Below, one piece after another: positions 18,876 to 27,982 of a DNA stretch of 64,000 bases. This stretch comes from Bradyrhizobium viridifuturi (GTDB taxonomy: Bacteria; Pseudomonadota; Alphaproteobacteria; Rhizobiales; Xanthobacteraceae). The translations under genes and the position numbers were made by a program. Below the pieces are notes generated by a model. It searched no databases and was not told the DNA's origin. It saw only the letters and a program-made list of their open reading frames with translations. The number at the start of each line of letters is the position of its first letter. The stretch's first letter is position 1. Location of the stretch: positions 44,897 through 108,896 of the forward strand of contig NZ_LGTB01000037.1 in NCBI RefSeq assembly GCF_001238275.1, in the 5' to 3' direction.

Positions 18876-21193
18876 GCCGCTTCCGGAAGCCTGGTCAGCA
18901 GCGCGCGCGGATCGCGCGGCAGGGTGACGCGGACCACGGTGCCGACGCCGAGCTTGGAGCGCAGCTTCATCGAGCCGCCGTGCAGGTTGGTCAGCGAGCG
19001 CGCGATCGCAAGTCCGAGGCCCGAGCCCTGGTAGCTCTTGGTGAGCTGGCTCTCGACCTGCTCGAACGGCTTGCCGAGCCGCCGCAGCGAGTCCGGCGCG
19101 ATGCCGATGCCGCTGTCGGCGATCAGCAGCACGATCGAGTCGTCCAGCATCTGGCCGCGCACCAGCACGCGGCCGTTGTCCGGCGTGAACTTCACGGCGT
19201 TGGAGAGCAGGTTGACGATGATCTGCTTGACCGAGCGGCGGTCGGCGACGACCGAGATCGTGCTTTCGATATCCGATTCCAGCGACAGGCCCTTGTGCTC
19301 GGCGCGGCCGGACACCACCCGCAGCGACTCGGCAAGGATGCCGGAGAGGTCGAGCGGCTCCATGTCGAACTTCATGCGGCCGGCCTCGATCTTCGACATG
19401 TCGAGAATGTCGTTGATGACCTCGAGCAGGTATTTCCCCGAGGTCAGGATGTCGTGACAGTACTCTTCGTACTTGTCCGAGCCGAGCGTGCCGAACAGGC
19501 CAGAGCCCATGATCTCGGAGAAGCCGATGATGGCGTTGAGCGGCGTGCGCAGCTCATGGCTCATATTGGCGAGGAACTTCGACTTTGCGGCGTTGGCGTC
19601 CTCGGCGCGGGTCTTTTCCTGCGAGTACTTCTCGGCGAGGTCGGCGAGCTCGACCGCCTGCCGTTCTAGCTCGGACTGCGAGCGCTGCAGGTCGATCACG
19701 CTGGCGCGCAGGCGGAGATCGTTGTCGACCAGCTTCTGCTCGTGCGCCTTGATGCGGGTGATGTCGGTGCCGACGGAGACGTAGCCGCCGTCCTTGGTGC
19801 GGCGCTCGCTGATGTGCAGCCAGCTGCCGTCGTCGAGCTGAGCCTCGAAGGTGCGGGCGCCCGGCGCCGGCACGCCGCTCTCGTGCAGGCGGGTGCGCAC
19901 CTCGGGCATGCTGCCGACCTCGATCACGGTCTCGTAGGAGGTGCCGGGGCTGACGGCGGTGTCGGGCAGCTTGTGGAGGCGCTGGAAGTGCGAGTTGCAG
20001 AGCACGAGGCGGTCATCGGCATCCCAGAGCACGAAGGCCTCAGGAATGGTCTCGATCGCGTCGCGCAGGCGGAGGTCGGCTTCCACCGACTTCTCGGCGA
20101 GGCTCTTTTGCTCGGTGATGTCGACCGCGATGCCGATCAGATGCAGGCCGCCATCGGCCGCGGCGTGGCTGAGCTCGCAGCGCACGCGCAGCCAGATCCA
20201 GTGGCCGCCGACATGGCGCATACGAAAGCTCTGGTCGATGTGGTCGATCTTGTTCGAGATCAGCTGGTCGGCGATGTCGAACAGGTTGATGTCGTCTGAG
20301 TTCACCAGCGCGTTGACCTCGCCGAAGGTGAGGAGGTCGTTGCGGCTGTCGAGGCCGAGCAGGGTGAACATCGACTGCGACCAGAAGATCCGGCCGCGCG
20401 ACAGGTCCCAGTCCCACAAGCCGCAGCGGCCGCGGTTGAGCGCGGTGTCGATACGGCCGCGCACGGCGTCGTTGATCAGGTCGCCCTCGCGGGCGCGGGT
20501 CGATTGCCAGTGGAAGGCGAAGCCGAGGATCAGCACCACGAAACTCGTGGTCGCCGACAGCGTCACCGAGAGCGCGGCGTCCGATCCCCAGATCGGCTCG
20601 TTCATCTCCTGGATGACGACGACCTGGCCGGGGAGCGACTTGATGAGTTGCGAGATCGCCAGCGCGTTGGTGCCGTTCGGCAGCGTCATGTCGTTGACCG
20701 CGCCCTGCTGGCCCGGCGCGATCATGAGCTGCGCGGTGGAGACGATGTCGAGGACGCGGTCGGTCTCGCCGCTACCGTCGATCGGCACGCGCGCCAGCAC
20801 GCGGTGATCGGCGCTGGTGATGATGACGTGACGGCCGTAGGCGATGCCCCAGGACGGGATCAGGTCCGGCAGCAGCTCCTGCAGCTTCTCGATATTGGCG
20901 AGCCGCTCGCGCCGCACCGAGGTCAGGCGATCGAGACGTTCGGCGAGAATGTCGGAGAGCGCGGCAAGATCGCGCTTCATCGCGCCGCGCTTCTGCCGGT
21001 TCTGGTCGATCACCTGGACGAAGGCGCCGAGGCAAATCGTGATGAGGAAGGCGATGATGAGCGTAGGTACAGCGCGGCGCAGTGCAGGCTCGGCCGTCAA
21101 GAGCCTGTGATAGGCCGGTTTTGCGATCGATTGCGCCAATCCCTTGATCGAATCGGATTGGACGCACGCGTTCGCTGCATGCGCGCGCGCCAT
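18872..21193 (-). CDS. Membrane PAS-domain sensor histidine kinase (PleC/DivJ-like)
   Basis: A 773-residue hybrid-type sensor without a receiver domain. Two membrane segments (about 43-63 and 215-235) bracket a periplasmic domain. Two PAS domains follow (about 255-370 and 380-500), then a coiled coil. The kinase core has phosphoacceptor His in FLANMSHELRTPLNAIIGF, an N box (IIVNLLSNAVKFT) and glycine boxes (DSGIGIA, GSGLGLAIA). The segment around KYEEYCHDILTSGKYLL is characteristic of alphaproteobacterial PleC/DivJ-type kinases that act on DivK, so a cell-cycle role is possible; this is an inference. No regulator gene is adjacent. Convergent with opgH. Confidence 0.85.
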   Translation of the reverse strand: MARAHAANACVQSDSIKGLAQSIAKPAYHRLLTAEPALRRAVPTLIIAFLITICLGAFVQVIDQNRQKRGAMKRDLAALSDILAERLDRLTSVRRERLANIEKLQELLPDLIPSWGIAYGRHVIITSADHRVLARVPIDGSGETDRVLDIVSTAQLMIAPGQQGAVNDMTLPNGTNALAISQLIKSLPGQVVVIQEMNEPIWGSDAALSVTLSATTSFVVLILGFAFHWQSTRAREGDLINDAVRGRIDTALNRGRCGLWDWDLSRGRIFWSQSMFTLLGLDSRNDLLTFGEVNALVNSDDINLFDIADQLISNKIDHIDQSFRMRHVGGHWIWLRVRCELSHAAADGGLHLIGIAVDITEQKSLAEKSVEADLRLRDAIETIPEAFVLWDADDRLVLCNSHFQRLHKLPDTAVSPGTSYETVIEVGSMPEVRTRLHESGVPAPGARTFEAQLDDGSWLHISERRTKDGGYVSVGTDITRIKAHEQKLVDNDLRLRASVIDLQRSQSELERQAVELADLAEKYSQEKTRAEDANAAKSKFLANMSHELRTPLNAIIGFSEIMGSGLFGTLGSDKYEEYCHDILTSGKYLLEVINDILDMSKIEAGRMKFDMEPLDLSGILAESLRVVSGRAEHKGLSLESDIESTISVVADRRSVKQIIVNLLSNAVKFTPDNGRVLVRGQMLDDSIVLLIADSGIGIAPDSLRRLGKPFEQVESQLTKSYQGSGLGLAIARSLTNLHGGSMKLRSKLGVGTVVRVTLPRDPRALLTRLPEAA

Positions 21194-21385
21194 GCCTTAG
21201 ACCCCCGCTCTAAGCTGATTTTTACCCGGATCGGATGCTCCCCACGATGCATCCGAATCATGATCATTTGAATCCAGATTTCCGGGACTGTCGAGAGTCA
21301 ACGATTCGTTAATGCGAAATAATTCTTGTCAAAAACAGAATCGGGTTACTCAAAGTGAGTCCGAAAGGAGAACGGCTCCGTAGAA

Positions 21386-22774
21386 TTACGCGCGCGCCGG
21401 TTCTGCGTGACTGATCACACGCTTCACGGTCGGGAACGCGCGGCGCAGTTTGCGTTCGATCTCGTCGACGCTTTCGTGCACCTTGATCACACTCATCGAA
21501 GGCTCGGCGCGGCAATGGAAGTTCACGATCTCGCCGGCATCGGTGTTGCGGACCCGCACATTGTGGATGTCATGGATCGCGCCGCCATCGGCAAATCCGG
21601 TCAGCGCGGTCTTGATGGCCTCGACCCGGTCGGGCGCGGCGTCGGTTCCCCACGGCAGTTCCGGTTCGAGCGGCTCGATATGGGTATCGACTTCGACGTC
21701 CTCGCCGAAGTCCTCGCGGATCGCGCGCTCGAGCTCGTGGGCGATGTCGTGCGCGGCCTCCAGTGCCATGTTGCTGTCGACCTCGAGGTCGATGCCGACG
21801 ATCAGCTTGCCGTCGATGTCGTGGACGGTGACATGGTGGATGGCGAGGCCTGAATTGCGCGCGATCACCATGATGCGCTCGCGCACGCTCTCATTGTCGC
21901 GCGCCACCGGAACCGCGGTGAAGGTGAGGTCGGCATCGCCGAACGTCTTGCTCATCGCCTCCTGCGCCCGGCGCTTGATGTCCTCGACGCGGTCGATCGG
22001 GTAGGTGCGCGGCACTTTGGCGATGGCGTCGATGAAATGCGTCGCGCCGACCATGCGGACCCGCAGGCGGTCGACGTCGACCACGCCCGGCACGGCCTTG
22101 ATGGCGGCGGTGGCCTTTTCCAGCGCGCCTTCGGGCGCGCGGTCGAGCAGGGTCTCGACCGTCTCCCGCGCCATGCGCAGGCCGAGCAGGGCGATCATCA
22201 CGGCGACCGCGATCGCCGCCGCGGCGTCGCCCCACCGGAAGCCCAGGCCCGCCAGCACCAAGCCGACGATGACCGCGGTCGAGCCCATCACGTCGGAAGC
22301 GAAATGCAGCGCGTCGGCGGCCAGCGCCTGGCTCTTGGTGTCGCGCGCGGCGCGATGCAGCGCGCGGGCGCGCCACAGATTGACGCCGATATCGAGGAGG
22401 AGAACGATGAAGGGAATGGCCGAGATCGACGGCGGCGGCGCGCCCTCGCGCAAATGGCTGTAGGCCTGCACCAGGATGCCGCCGGCCAGCACATAGAGCA
22501 TGGCGATGACGCCAAGCGCCGAGACGCTCTCGAACTTACCATGGCCGTAATGATGCTCGGCGTCGGCCGGCTGATCCGACACCCGCACCACCGCCCAGGT
22601 GATGATGGTGGCGACCAGGTCGATCGACGAGTGCAGCGCCTCTGATATCAGCGCCAGCGATCCGATGGCGATGCCGACGACGAATTTCGCGACGGCCATG
22701 CTGCCGCTGGCGAGGATCGAGATCGCGGCGACGGATGTCTTGGTCGAGGATGTGCTGGTGTTTGAAGAGGTCAT
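21386..22774 (-). CDS. Cation diffusion facilitator (CDF) metal efflux protein
   Basis: Proton-coupled exporter of divalent metals in the inner membrane, 462 residues. Six membrane segments occupy about residues 10-205. They include the metal-site region SEALHSSIDL and the histidine-rich HHYGHGKFES. The cytoplasmic part is longer than usual, with two ferredoxin-like dimerisation modules in tandem (about 210-290 and 300-450). Metal specificity (zinc, iron, cobalt, manganese) cannot be read from sequence alone. Monocistronic. Confidence 0.9.
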   Translation of the reverse strand: MTSSNTSTSSTKTSVAAISILASGSMAVAKFVVGIAIGSLALISEALHSSIDLVATIITWAVVRVSDQPADAEHHYGHGKFESVSALGVIAMLYVLAGGILVQAYSHLREGAPPPSISAIPFIVLLLDIGVNLWRARALHRAARDTKSQALAADALHFASDVMGSTAVIVGLVLAGLGFRWGDAAAAIAVAVMIALLGLRMARETVETLLDRAPEGALEKATAAIKAVPGVVDVDRLRVRMVGATHFIDAIAKVPRTYPIDRVEDIKRRAQEAMSKTFGDADLTFTAVPVARDNESVRERIMVIARNSGLAIHHVTVHDIDGKLIVGIDLEVDSNMALEAAHDIAHELERAIREDFGEDVEVDTHIEPLEPELPWGTDAAPDRVEAIKTALTGFADGGAIHDIHNVRVRNTDAGEIVNFHCRAEPSMSVIKVHESVDEIERKLRRAFPTVKRVISHAEPARA

Positions 22775-23227
22775 GGGCGGCGGTGTAGCAGGGAGTCCGT
22801 GAACATCAAGTGTCAGCCGTCGTTTGCGATGCGCAATCGCAACTCACTCGCAAGAGCATCATTGTGCCAATCAAGCCGTCGTCCTGGCTTGCGCGAGGAC
22901 GACACCGAAAGTCTTGCGCAGTTCGCCTTCGTAGAGGGCGCAGGGAATCCCGCGTGTGCGCGGCACCCGCGGTCTCGCAATTGCAATTCTGATAAAACGA
23001 AGTTAATTTGCAGCGAGGGATTGATGCGTTTCGCTGAGTTGCCGGTCGTGTCGAACGGGCAACAGTCATCATCACCGCAACGGCGCGATCCTGCTTATCA
23101 CGAGACGTCAAGCACGCTATCATGGCGTTGCTTGGACAAGACTGAACGGGAGGCTGGGCGCTGATCAACCTGATGGATAGCCGAGACGGCAGTCTTGGAT
23201 GACATTGGACGGAAGAGGGACAGGCCA
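22775..23227. other. Intergenic region with repeat-like sequence
   Basis: This 453-base gap between divergent genes has no supported coding sequence. A GTCGTCC...GGACGAC hairpin (about 22879-22905), followed by GAGGGCGCAGGGAATCCCG and a GCACCCGCGGTCTCG block (to about 22980), looks like a dispersed Bradyrhizobium intergenic repeat. The AT-richer part from 22980 to 23010 may hold the promoter of the downstream gene. Confidence 0.5.
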
Positions 23228-24145
23228 ATGAACTCCGCATCCACTCCGAATCCAGGTGAACCTGGTGCAGGCCCGGCCGCCAGCGCCGATGAGCGGCTGG
23301 CGGAAGCCCATAAGCAGATCGTCCGCGCTGATGAAGAGCTCACGCGGCTGAGCGAGCAGCTTGCCAAGCTGGAGCGCGACGCGGCGTCGCCGCCTCCGTC
23401 GCCGCCGCCACCTCCGTCGGCTGAACCTGTCCCGCCCGCGGTCGGGCCTGCTGCTTCGTCCGGTCCTGGTGCTTCGTCCGGACCTGCTGCGCTCGAACCC
23501 GGCCCGCAACCGTCGTCCGGAAGGCCGGCGTTCCGGGCCCTTGCCGCCTTGTCGATGGCGGCGTGTGTCATCGTCGCCGTCCTGGCTTCGCAGTCGTCGT
23601 ATGGTGCGAGAGCCAAGCTGGTTGTCGCCCGCTGGGTGCCGCAGCTCGCCTCCGCGCCATCATTGCCGCCGAAAGACCCGCCGCTTCCCGCGCAGCCCGC
23701 TGCGACTGCCGTTCAAGTTGCGGCGGCGGAGCCCGCACCACCGCAACCGGCGCCCGCGCCGGCGCCGCCTTCGACCGCAACGCAGGACGCCGCGCCGAAA
23801 GCGACGCAGGATACTGCGCCGCCAGCTGCTGCAGCGCTTCCCGATCAATCCGAACTTCTGCAAACCATCGCGCGCGATCTCGCGAACGTGCAGCGAAACA
23901 TCGAACAGCTCAAGGCGGAGCAGCAACAGACGGCCCGCGAGAGCTCCAAAGCCATCGAGGAGCTGAAGGCAAGCCAGGAGGAATTGAAACGGGCGCTGGC
24001 GAAGGTTTCCGAGCCGAAGACGACAGCAGCGCCTCCGACGCAGCCGGCTCCAGCCCCGCGCAAGCCCCAGCGGACATATGAGCCGCCCTACGCGAGGGCG
24101 CCGCCTCGCATGCCGCCAAGGGAGTGGCTCTACGACGACTGGTAG
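23228..24145 (+). CDS. Membrane-anchored coiled-coil protein, function unknown
   Basis: I do not recognise a named family. The 305-residue protein begins with a charged helical segment (residues 15-55, heptad-like) and a proline-rich stretch. One membrane helix (about 108-130, AALSMAACVIVAVLASQ) follows, then an Ala/Pro-rich linker, a long coiled coil (about 215-265, rich in Gln, Glu and Lys) and a proline-rich basic C-terminus ending WLYDDW. ATG 23228 is chosen for the AGGGACAGG stretch just upstream; TTG 23195 would add 11 residues. The layout suggests an envelope-spanning or scaffold protein. It lies convergent to an L,D-transpeptidase gene. Confidence 0.75.
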   Translation: MNSASTPNPGEPGAGPAASADERLAEAHKQIVRADEELTRLSEQLAKLERDAASPPPSPPPPPSAEPVPPAVGPAASSGPGASSGPAALEPGPQPSSGRPAFRALAALSMAACVIVAVLASQSSYGARAKLVVARWVPQLASAPSLPPKDPPLPAQPAATAVQVAAAEPAPPQPAPAPAPPSTATQDAAPKATQDTAPPAAAALPDQSELLQTIARDLANVQRNIEQLKAEQQQTARESSKAIEELKASQEELKRALAKVSEPKTTAAPPTQPAPAPRKPQRTYEPPYARAPPRMPPREWLYDDW

Positions 24146-24193
24146 CGGTCGACGCGGCGATCATCGGATCGCGCCACGGCACCCGTGATGATC

Positions 24194-24257
24194 GCGAAGA
24201 CTGGGCACATGAAGACCCTAGCGCATGAAGACCTGGCACACGAAGACCTGGCACATC
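24194..24257. repeat. Short tandem repeat of a 15-base unit
   Basis: Three to four degenerate copies of GAAGACCTGGCACAC/T lie between the stop of the coiled-coil gene and the end of the L,D-transpeptidase gene. The copies at about 24226-24255 are the best conserved. No gene is supported on this strand. Confidence 0.6.
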
Positions 24258-25098
24258 ATGAGCGTTGCGACGGTGATGCCGGGTCCGGTGCCCGGAAGGC
24301 GGCGTCGGGCGCCGTTCCCTGGGATGGTCGACGGGCGGCGGCTCCCGGCAGCACGATCACTTTCGCTCCGATTTTCACCCGCTCATAAAGGTCCGTGACG
24401 TCGTCATTGGTCAGCCGGATGCAGCCGGACGAAACCCGCTTCCCGATCGTATCGGGTTTGTTGGTGCCGTGAATTCGATATTCGGTTTCGCCGAGATACA
24501 TCGCCCGGGCGCCAAGCGGATTTCCGGGGCCGCCTGCCATGAACCGCGGCAGATAAGGTTGACGCGAAATCATCTCCGCAGGCGGACGCCAATCCGGCCA
24601 TGCTGTCTTGCGGGCCACGGTCTGTTCACCGGACCATGTGAAGCCTTCGCGGCCGACACCGATGCCGTAGCGCATCGCTTGCCCGTCGTTCAGAACGAGA
24701 TAGAGGAACGTGTTCTCGGTATCGATGACGACGGTGCCCGGCGCCTGGTGGCTGACATAGTCAACCACCTGCCGATCGAGTCTTGCGGGTGCGACAGCGG
24801 ATTTCGGTGTTTCGACCCGAGGCGCCGGGGTCGAGATGGGAGCCGCGACAGGAGCCGAGACAGGAGCCGGAGCCGGCGCCGGCGTTGGGACGTGAACTGG
24901 AGTTGGTGTGCGAGCTGGAACTGGAGCCGACAGCGCGAGGGCTTGATGCGCGGTCGATTTTTTTGTCGGTTGAATGCTCGCCGGGCGAGACAGCAAACCG
25001 TACCCCAATGCGGCGGCGGCCATGACGCCAATTGCAACTCGTCCGGCCATTGGTAGTGCGAGCGTTTCCGTCTTCGCACGTTTTGCCCGCTTTGCCAT
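24256..25098 (-). CDS. L,D-transpeptidase (YkuD family)
   Basis: Periplasmic enzyme that makes 3-3 peptidoglycan cross-links or attaches proteins to peptidoglycan. The 280-residue protein has a basic N-terminus with one membrane segment (about 17-37) and a long Pro/Ala linker of PAPAP type (to about residue 105). The YkuD domain carries the catalytic motif YRIHGTN...SSGCIRLTNDD, with His210 and Cys226. ATG 25098 has a GGGGAAAG ribosome binding site; an upstream start would add 14 residues. It may act with the coiled-coil and RlpA-like envelope genes nearby. Confidence 0.93.
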   Translation of the reverse strand: MAKRAKRAKTETLALPMAGRVAIGVMAAAALGYGLLSRPASIQPTKKSTAHQALALSAPVPARTPTPVHVPTPAPAPAPVSAPVAAPISTPAPRVETPKSAVAPARLDRQVVDYVSHQAPGTVVIDTENTFLYLVLNDGQAMRYGIGVGREGFTWSGEQTVARKTAWPDWRPPAEMISRQPYLPRFMAGGPGNPLGARAMYLGETEYRIHGTNKPDTIGKRVSSGCIRLTNDDVTDLYERVKIGAKVIVLPGAAARRPSQGTAPDAAFRAPDPASPSQRS

Positions 25099-25595
25099 AT
25101 CTTTCCCCAAGTCCCTGTGCCTGGACGAGGTACCGAGCAAATTCTAACAAACTGCGAAGCGAGCTTGCTCGGGCTGAAAGTCGTTAAGCATCGTTAACGC
25201 CAGCACGCAGGGCGGATTGGCCCACCGGGGTCCGCGCGAAGCGCGGCCTGATGACGGGCTCCGGCGCATCCGCCGTGCATCCGGCAGAACATGGCGGATT
25301 GCGCTTCGCTAATCGGCTCTACGTGCCCGATCGAGGGGGGCGGAAGATGCCGATACGCTTTTCAGGCGCCGTCGAAGGAGACCCGTTCAGTCATGTTGCT
25401 GACGCATTCTCTGTCTTAACCGGACGAGAATTAAAAACACTGTGTGGGACCGGCGTGGTTCCCACAATGGTTCCGTCGCCGGAATTGGCACGAATCCGCG
25501 AAGAACTGGCCCCGAGTTAACGCCTCCACGTTTACCCGGCCATGTTTTGCGGAATCGGGAACCAACGATCGAGAAAAATCAGTCAAGGAGTTATG
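25099..25595. other. Intergenic region with a dispersed repeat
   Basis: Between divergent envelope genes. The part from 25207 to 25328 belongs to a repeat family with a second copy at 26836-26952 (shared CCGCGCGAAGCGCGGCC and TGATGAC blocks, then GGATTGCGCTTCGC). A short frame at 25251-25520 is open but crosses the repeat and has no ribosome binding site, so I do not call it. The rest probably holds the two divergent promoters. Confidence 0.5.
25207..25328. repeat. Dispersed intergenic repeat, copy 1
   Basis: Contains a GC hairpin (CGCGCGAAGCGCGG) and the motif GGATTGCGCTTCGCTAAT near its right end. The same blocks in the same order recur at 26836-26952. Repeats ending in this motif are common between genes in Bradyrhizobium. 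Confidence 0.65.
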
Positions 25596-26087
25596 ATGCT
25601 GTTCGGCTCGAGCGCCGCAGTTTGCGGCGCCGTGGTTGCGTTCGCCATTTTTGGCACCGCTGCAGGAAGTGAAATCGGTTCGGTTCATTCAAGCGCCGTC
25701 GTCAATGCTGCTTGTGGCGATGCGATCGTTGGCGCAGCATCCATGTACAATCCGTTCGAGCCCGGCAAGGAGGAGGGCGGTCCGAGCACAGCCTCCGGCG
25801 AGCGCTATGATCGCTCCGTCTGGGCGGCTGCCATCAAGACAAGCCTGCGTCGGAAGTTTGGTGGGGTCGAATTTGGCGCGAGGCCGAAATATGCCCTGGT
25901 CGAGGCTGTCGGCAAGAAGGTCATCGTCAAGATAAACGATGTGGGACCACTGAGGCCCGGCCGCATCATCGACCTCAATGAGCGGACGATGCGCTATTTC
26001 GACCCGAGCCTGGAGCGCGGGGTCATTAGCGACGTAAAGGTTAGCCCGCTAGCGGGGGATTATTGGGTCCCCGGACCGGTCGGTTGA
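25596..26087 (+). CDS. Secreted RlpA-like double-psi beta-barrel protein
   Basis: A 163-residue protein with an N-terminal signal segment (about 1-25) and an RlpA-like domain. The family pattern appears as GAASMYNPFE..., then SGERYDRSVWAAA, KVIVKINDVGPLRPGRIIDLNERTMRYFD. The conserved aspartates of the barrel (INDVGP, IIDLN) are present. RlpA proteins bind denuded septal peptidoglycan and some cleave it. There is no SPOR domain here, so localisation may differ. AAGGAG at 25585-25590 points to ATG 25596, or to the adjacent ATG 25593. Confidence 0.82.
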   Translation: MLFGSSAAVCGAVVAFAIFGTAAGSEIGSVHSSAVVNAACGDAIVGAASMYNPFEPGKEEGGPSTASGERYDRSVWAAAIKTSLRRKFGGVEFGARPKYALVEAVGKKVIVKINDVGPLRPGRIIDLNERTMRYFDPSLERGVISDVKVSPLAGDYWVPGPVG

Positions 26088-26152
26088 ACCGCTATTGACC
26101 GAGGGCGGGGCTGTCGCTCCTATTCAAATGCGTGGGGGGCTGGTGCAGAACA

Positions 26153-26827
26153 ATGCTGACGCAAATCTACGAAGTGGCGACACCGTTCGAAGCCGAGGCG
26201 ATTTCCGCAATCGGTGTGGATCATGTCGGCGTGCTCGTCGGCGACGGCGCCTTTCCTCGCGAACTTCCGGTTCACAAAGCAGCAGCTGTCATGAAAGCGA
26301 TCCGGGCACCGTCCGTGCTTTCGGCGCTGTTCCTCTCGGCGGATGTCGCGCTCATCGAACGGATGGCCAGGGAACTTGATCCGCCCGTCGTGCATCTTGG
26401 CGCTTCAAACGAATTGATCATGCCTGATCATGTCATAGCGCTACGAAAGTTGCTGCCAACAACCAAAATCATGCGCAGCGTACCTGTAACGGGACCTGAA
26501 GCGGTGGACGTGGCGCGCGCATATGATGGAATCGTCGACTGGATCCTGCTTGATAGTCATCGCATTGGTGACGTCCAGATCGGGGCGCAGGGCGTGACGC
26601 ACGACTGGAGCATTAGTCGAACGATTGTCGAGACCGTTCGTAGCCCGATCATACTCGCTGGTGGCCTCGGACCGGACAGTGTCAGGCAAGCCATCCGGTC
26701 GGTCCGGCCTGCGGGCGTTGACTCAAAAACCAAGACCGACCGTGAAGGCACCCACGCAAAGGACTTGGCGAAGGTCCGAGCTTTCCATGCCGCGGCGCAG
26801 AGCGGTTACATCGCGCGTCCGCAATAG
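26153..26827 (+). CDS. Phosphoribosylanthranilate isomerase (TrpF)-like protein lacking the catalytic cysteine
   Basis: A TIM-barrel protein of about 224 residues resembling TrpF. Matches include ILLDSHRIG (position of the catalytic Asp of TrpF), GVTHDWSISR, ILAGGLGPDSVRQAI (phosphate loop) and RPAGVDSKTKTD. The N-terminal KxCGI motif that supplies the general-base cysteine in TrpF is replaced by TQIYEVAT, and the SSGVE motif by SKTKTD. It is therefore unlikely to be the tryptophan pathway enzyme. No trp genes are adjacent. ATG 26153 is chosen; GTG 26132 is possible. Actual substrate unknown. Confidence 0.75.
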   Translation: MLTQIYEVATPFEAEAISAIGVDHVGVLVGDGAFPRELPVHKAAAVMKAIRAPSVLSALFLSADVALIERMARELDPPVVHLGASNELIMPDHVIALRKLLPTTKIMRSVPVTGPEAVDVARAYDGIVDWILLDSHRIGDVQIGAQGVTHDWSISRTIVETVRSPIILAGGLGPDSVRQAIRSVRPAGVDSKTKTDREGTHAKDLAKVRAFHAAAQSGYIARPQ

Positions 26828-26835
26828 CGATGCGT

Positions 26836-26952
26836 GGAGCGGACTAACCCATCGGGTCCGCGCGAAGCGCGGCCCGATGACAGGCTCCGACGTCATCTAC
26901 CGTACTTCCGGAAGAAGATTGTGGATTGCGCTTCGCCAAGCCGCTCCCCGCT
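26836..26952. repeat. Dispersed intergenic repeat, copy 2
   Basis: Same order of blocks as copy 1 (GGGTCCGCGCGAAGCGCGG, GATGACAGGCTCCG, GGATTGCGCTTCGC). It lies between convergent genes and reaches the stop of the quinone-oxidoreductase-like gene. The internal hairpin could help end transcription. Confidence 0.65.
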
Positions 26953-27919
26953 ACAGCGTCACCACGATCTTGCCGAGGTGCTTGTTGGCTTCCATGTGCT
27001 CGAAGGCCTTGCCGATGTCGGCGAATTTGTAGACTTGGTCGATCGGCAGCTGCAGCTTGCGCGCCTCGACAGCGGGCCAGATGTCCTTGCGCACCTCCTC
27101 GAAGATCTCTCTGACCTCCTCGATCGAACGGGTGCGGAAGGTGACGCCGATATACTGGATGCGGCGCGCCGCGTGCAGGTCGAAGTTGAAGTCGCCATGG
27201 GTGCCGCCGAGCCGGCCGACATTGACGATGCGGCCCTTGACCTTGGTTGCCTTCAGGTTCTGGTTCGCGACCGGGCCGGAGATCTGGTCGACGATCAGAT
27301 CGACGCCTTCGCCTGCTGTCGCCTGCAACACCTGATCGACCCAGGCGGGATCCCTGGAGTCCACCGCAAGATCAGCGCCGAACTCCTTGAGCCGGCCGCG
27401 GCGCATCGAATCCGTCGACGAGCCCACCACGAGCTTGGCGCCCTTCAGCTTTGCGATCTGCATCGCCATCAGGCCGACGCCGGAGCTCGCGCCCTGGATC
27501 ATGACGGTCTGGCCGGGCTGCAATGCGCCATTGGTGACGACGGCGTTGTGCATGGTGGCGAGCGCGACGGGGAGGGTGGCGGCCTCCTCGAAATTCATGT
27601 TCGACGGTGAACGGAACAGCCTGCCGTGATCGGCGAGCGTGTACTCGGCGAACGCCGCGCCGCCGGAGCCCATGATCCTGTCGCCGACCTTGACGCCCTT
27701 GGCATCGGGCCCGAGCTCTGCAACCTCGCCGGCCCATTCCATGCCGAGCACGGTGCCGACGCCGCCGGCCGCGCCATGGGCGTGGCCCTTGGTCATGCCG
27801 AGATCGGCGCGGTTCAGCCCGCAGGCATGAACCTTGACCAGCACCTGTGTGCCCTTCGGGACGGGCTTGGCGACGTCAGTGATCTCAGGGCCGTTGGCTC
27901 CGTACACGTAAGCTTTCAT
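26951..27919 (-). CDS. Zinc-independent MDR oxidoreductase (quinone oxidoreductase-like)
   Basis: NADPH-binding medium-chain dehydrogenase/reductase of 322 residues. It has the GroES-like N-terminal domain (ITDVAKPVPKGTQVLVKV, CGLNRADLGMTKG) but no structural-zinc cysteine cluster. The nucleotide fold follows with MIQGASSGVGLMAMQIAKLKG. This matches the quinone oxidoreductase branch (Qor/QorA-like). The true acceptor is unknown. ATG 27919 has GGAGAG upstream. It stands alone on the minus strand. Confidence 0.88.
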   Translation of the reverse strand: MKAYVYGANGPEITDVAKPVPKGTQVLVKVHACGLNRADLGMTKGHAHGAAGGVGTVLGMEWAGEVAELGPDAKGVKVGDRIMGSGGAAFAEYTLADHGRLFRSPSNMNFEEAATLPVALATMHNAVVTNGALQPGQTVMIQGASSGVGLMAMQIAKLKGAKLVVGSSTDSMRRGRLKEFGADLAVDSRDPAWVDQVLQATAGEGVDLIVDQISGPVANQNLKATKVKGRIVNVGRLGGTHGDFNFDLHAARRIQYIGVTFRTRSIEEVREIFEEVRKDIWPAVEARKLQLPIDQVYKFADIGKAFEHMEANKHLGKIVVTL

Positions 27920-27982
27920 GGGTTCTCTCCAGCTGTTGGCCGAGGCGTGTCGCAACGCACGTCGCGCACTTGGGGATTGATG

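Noticed and set aside
25251..25520. An 89-codon plus-strand frame
   Set aside because: It crosses a dispersed repeat, has no ribosome binding site and no family resemblance.
26132..26155. GTG 26132 as the start of the TrpF-like protein
   Set aside because: It adds seven residues (GGWCRT) outside the barrel; ATG 26153 begins directly at the first strand.
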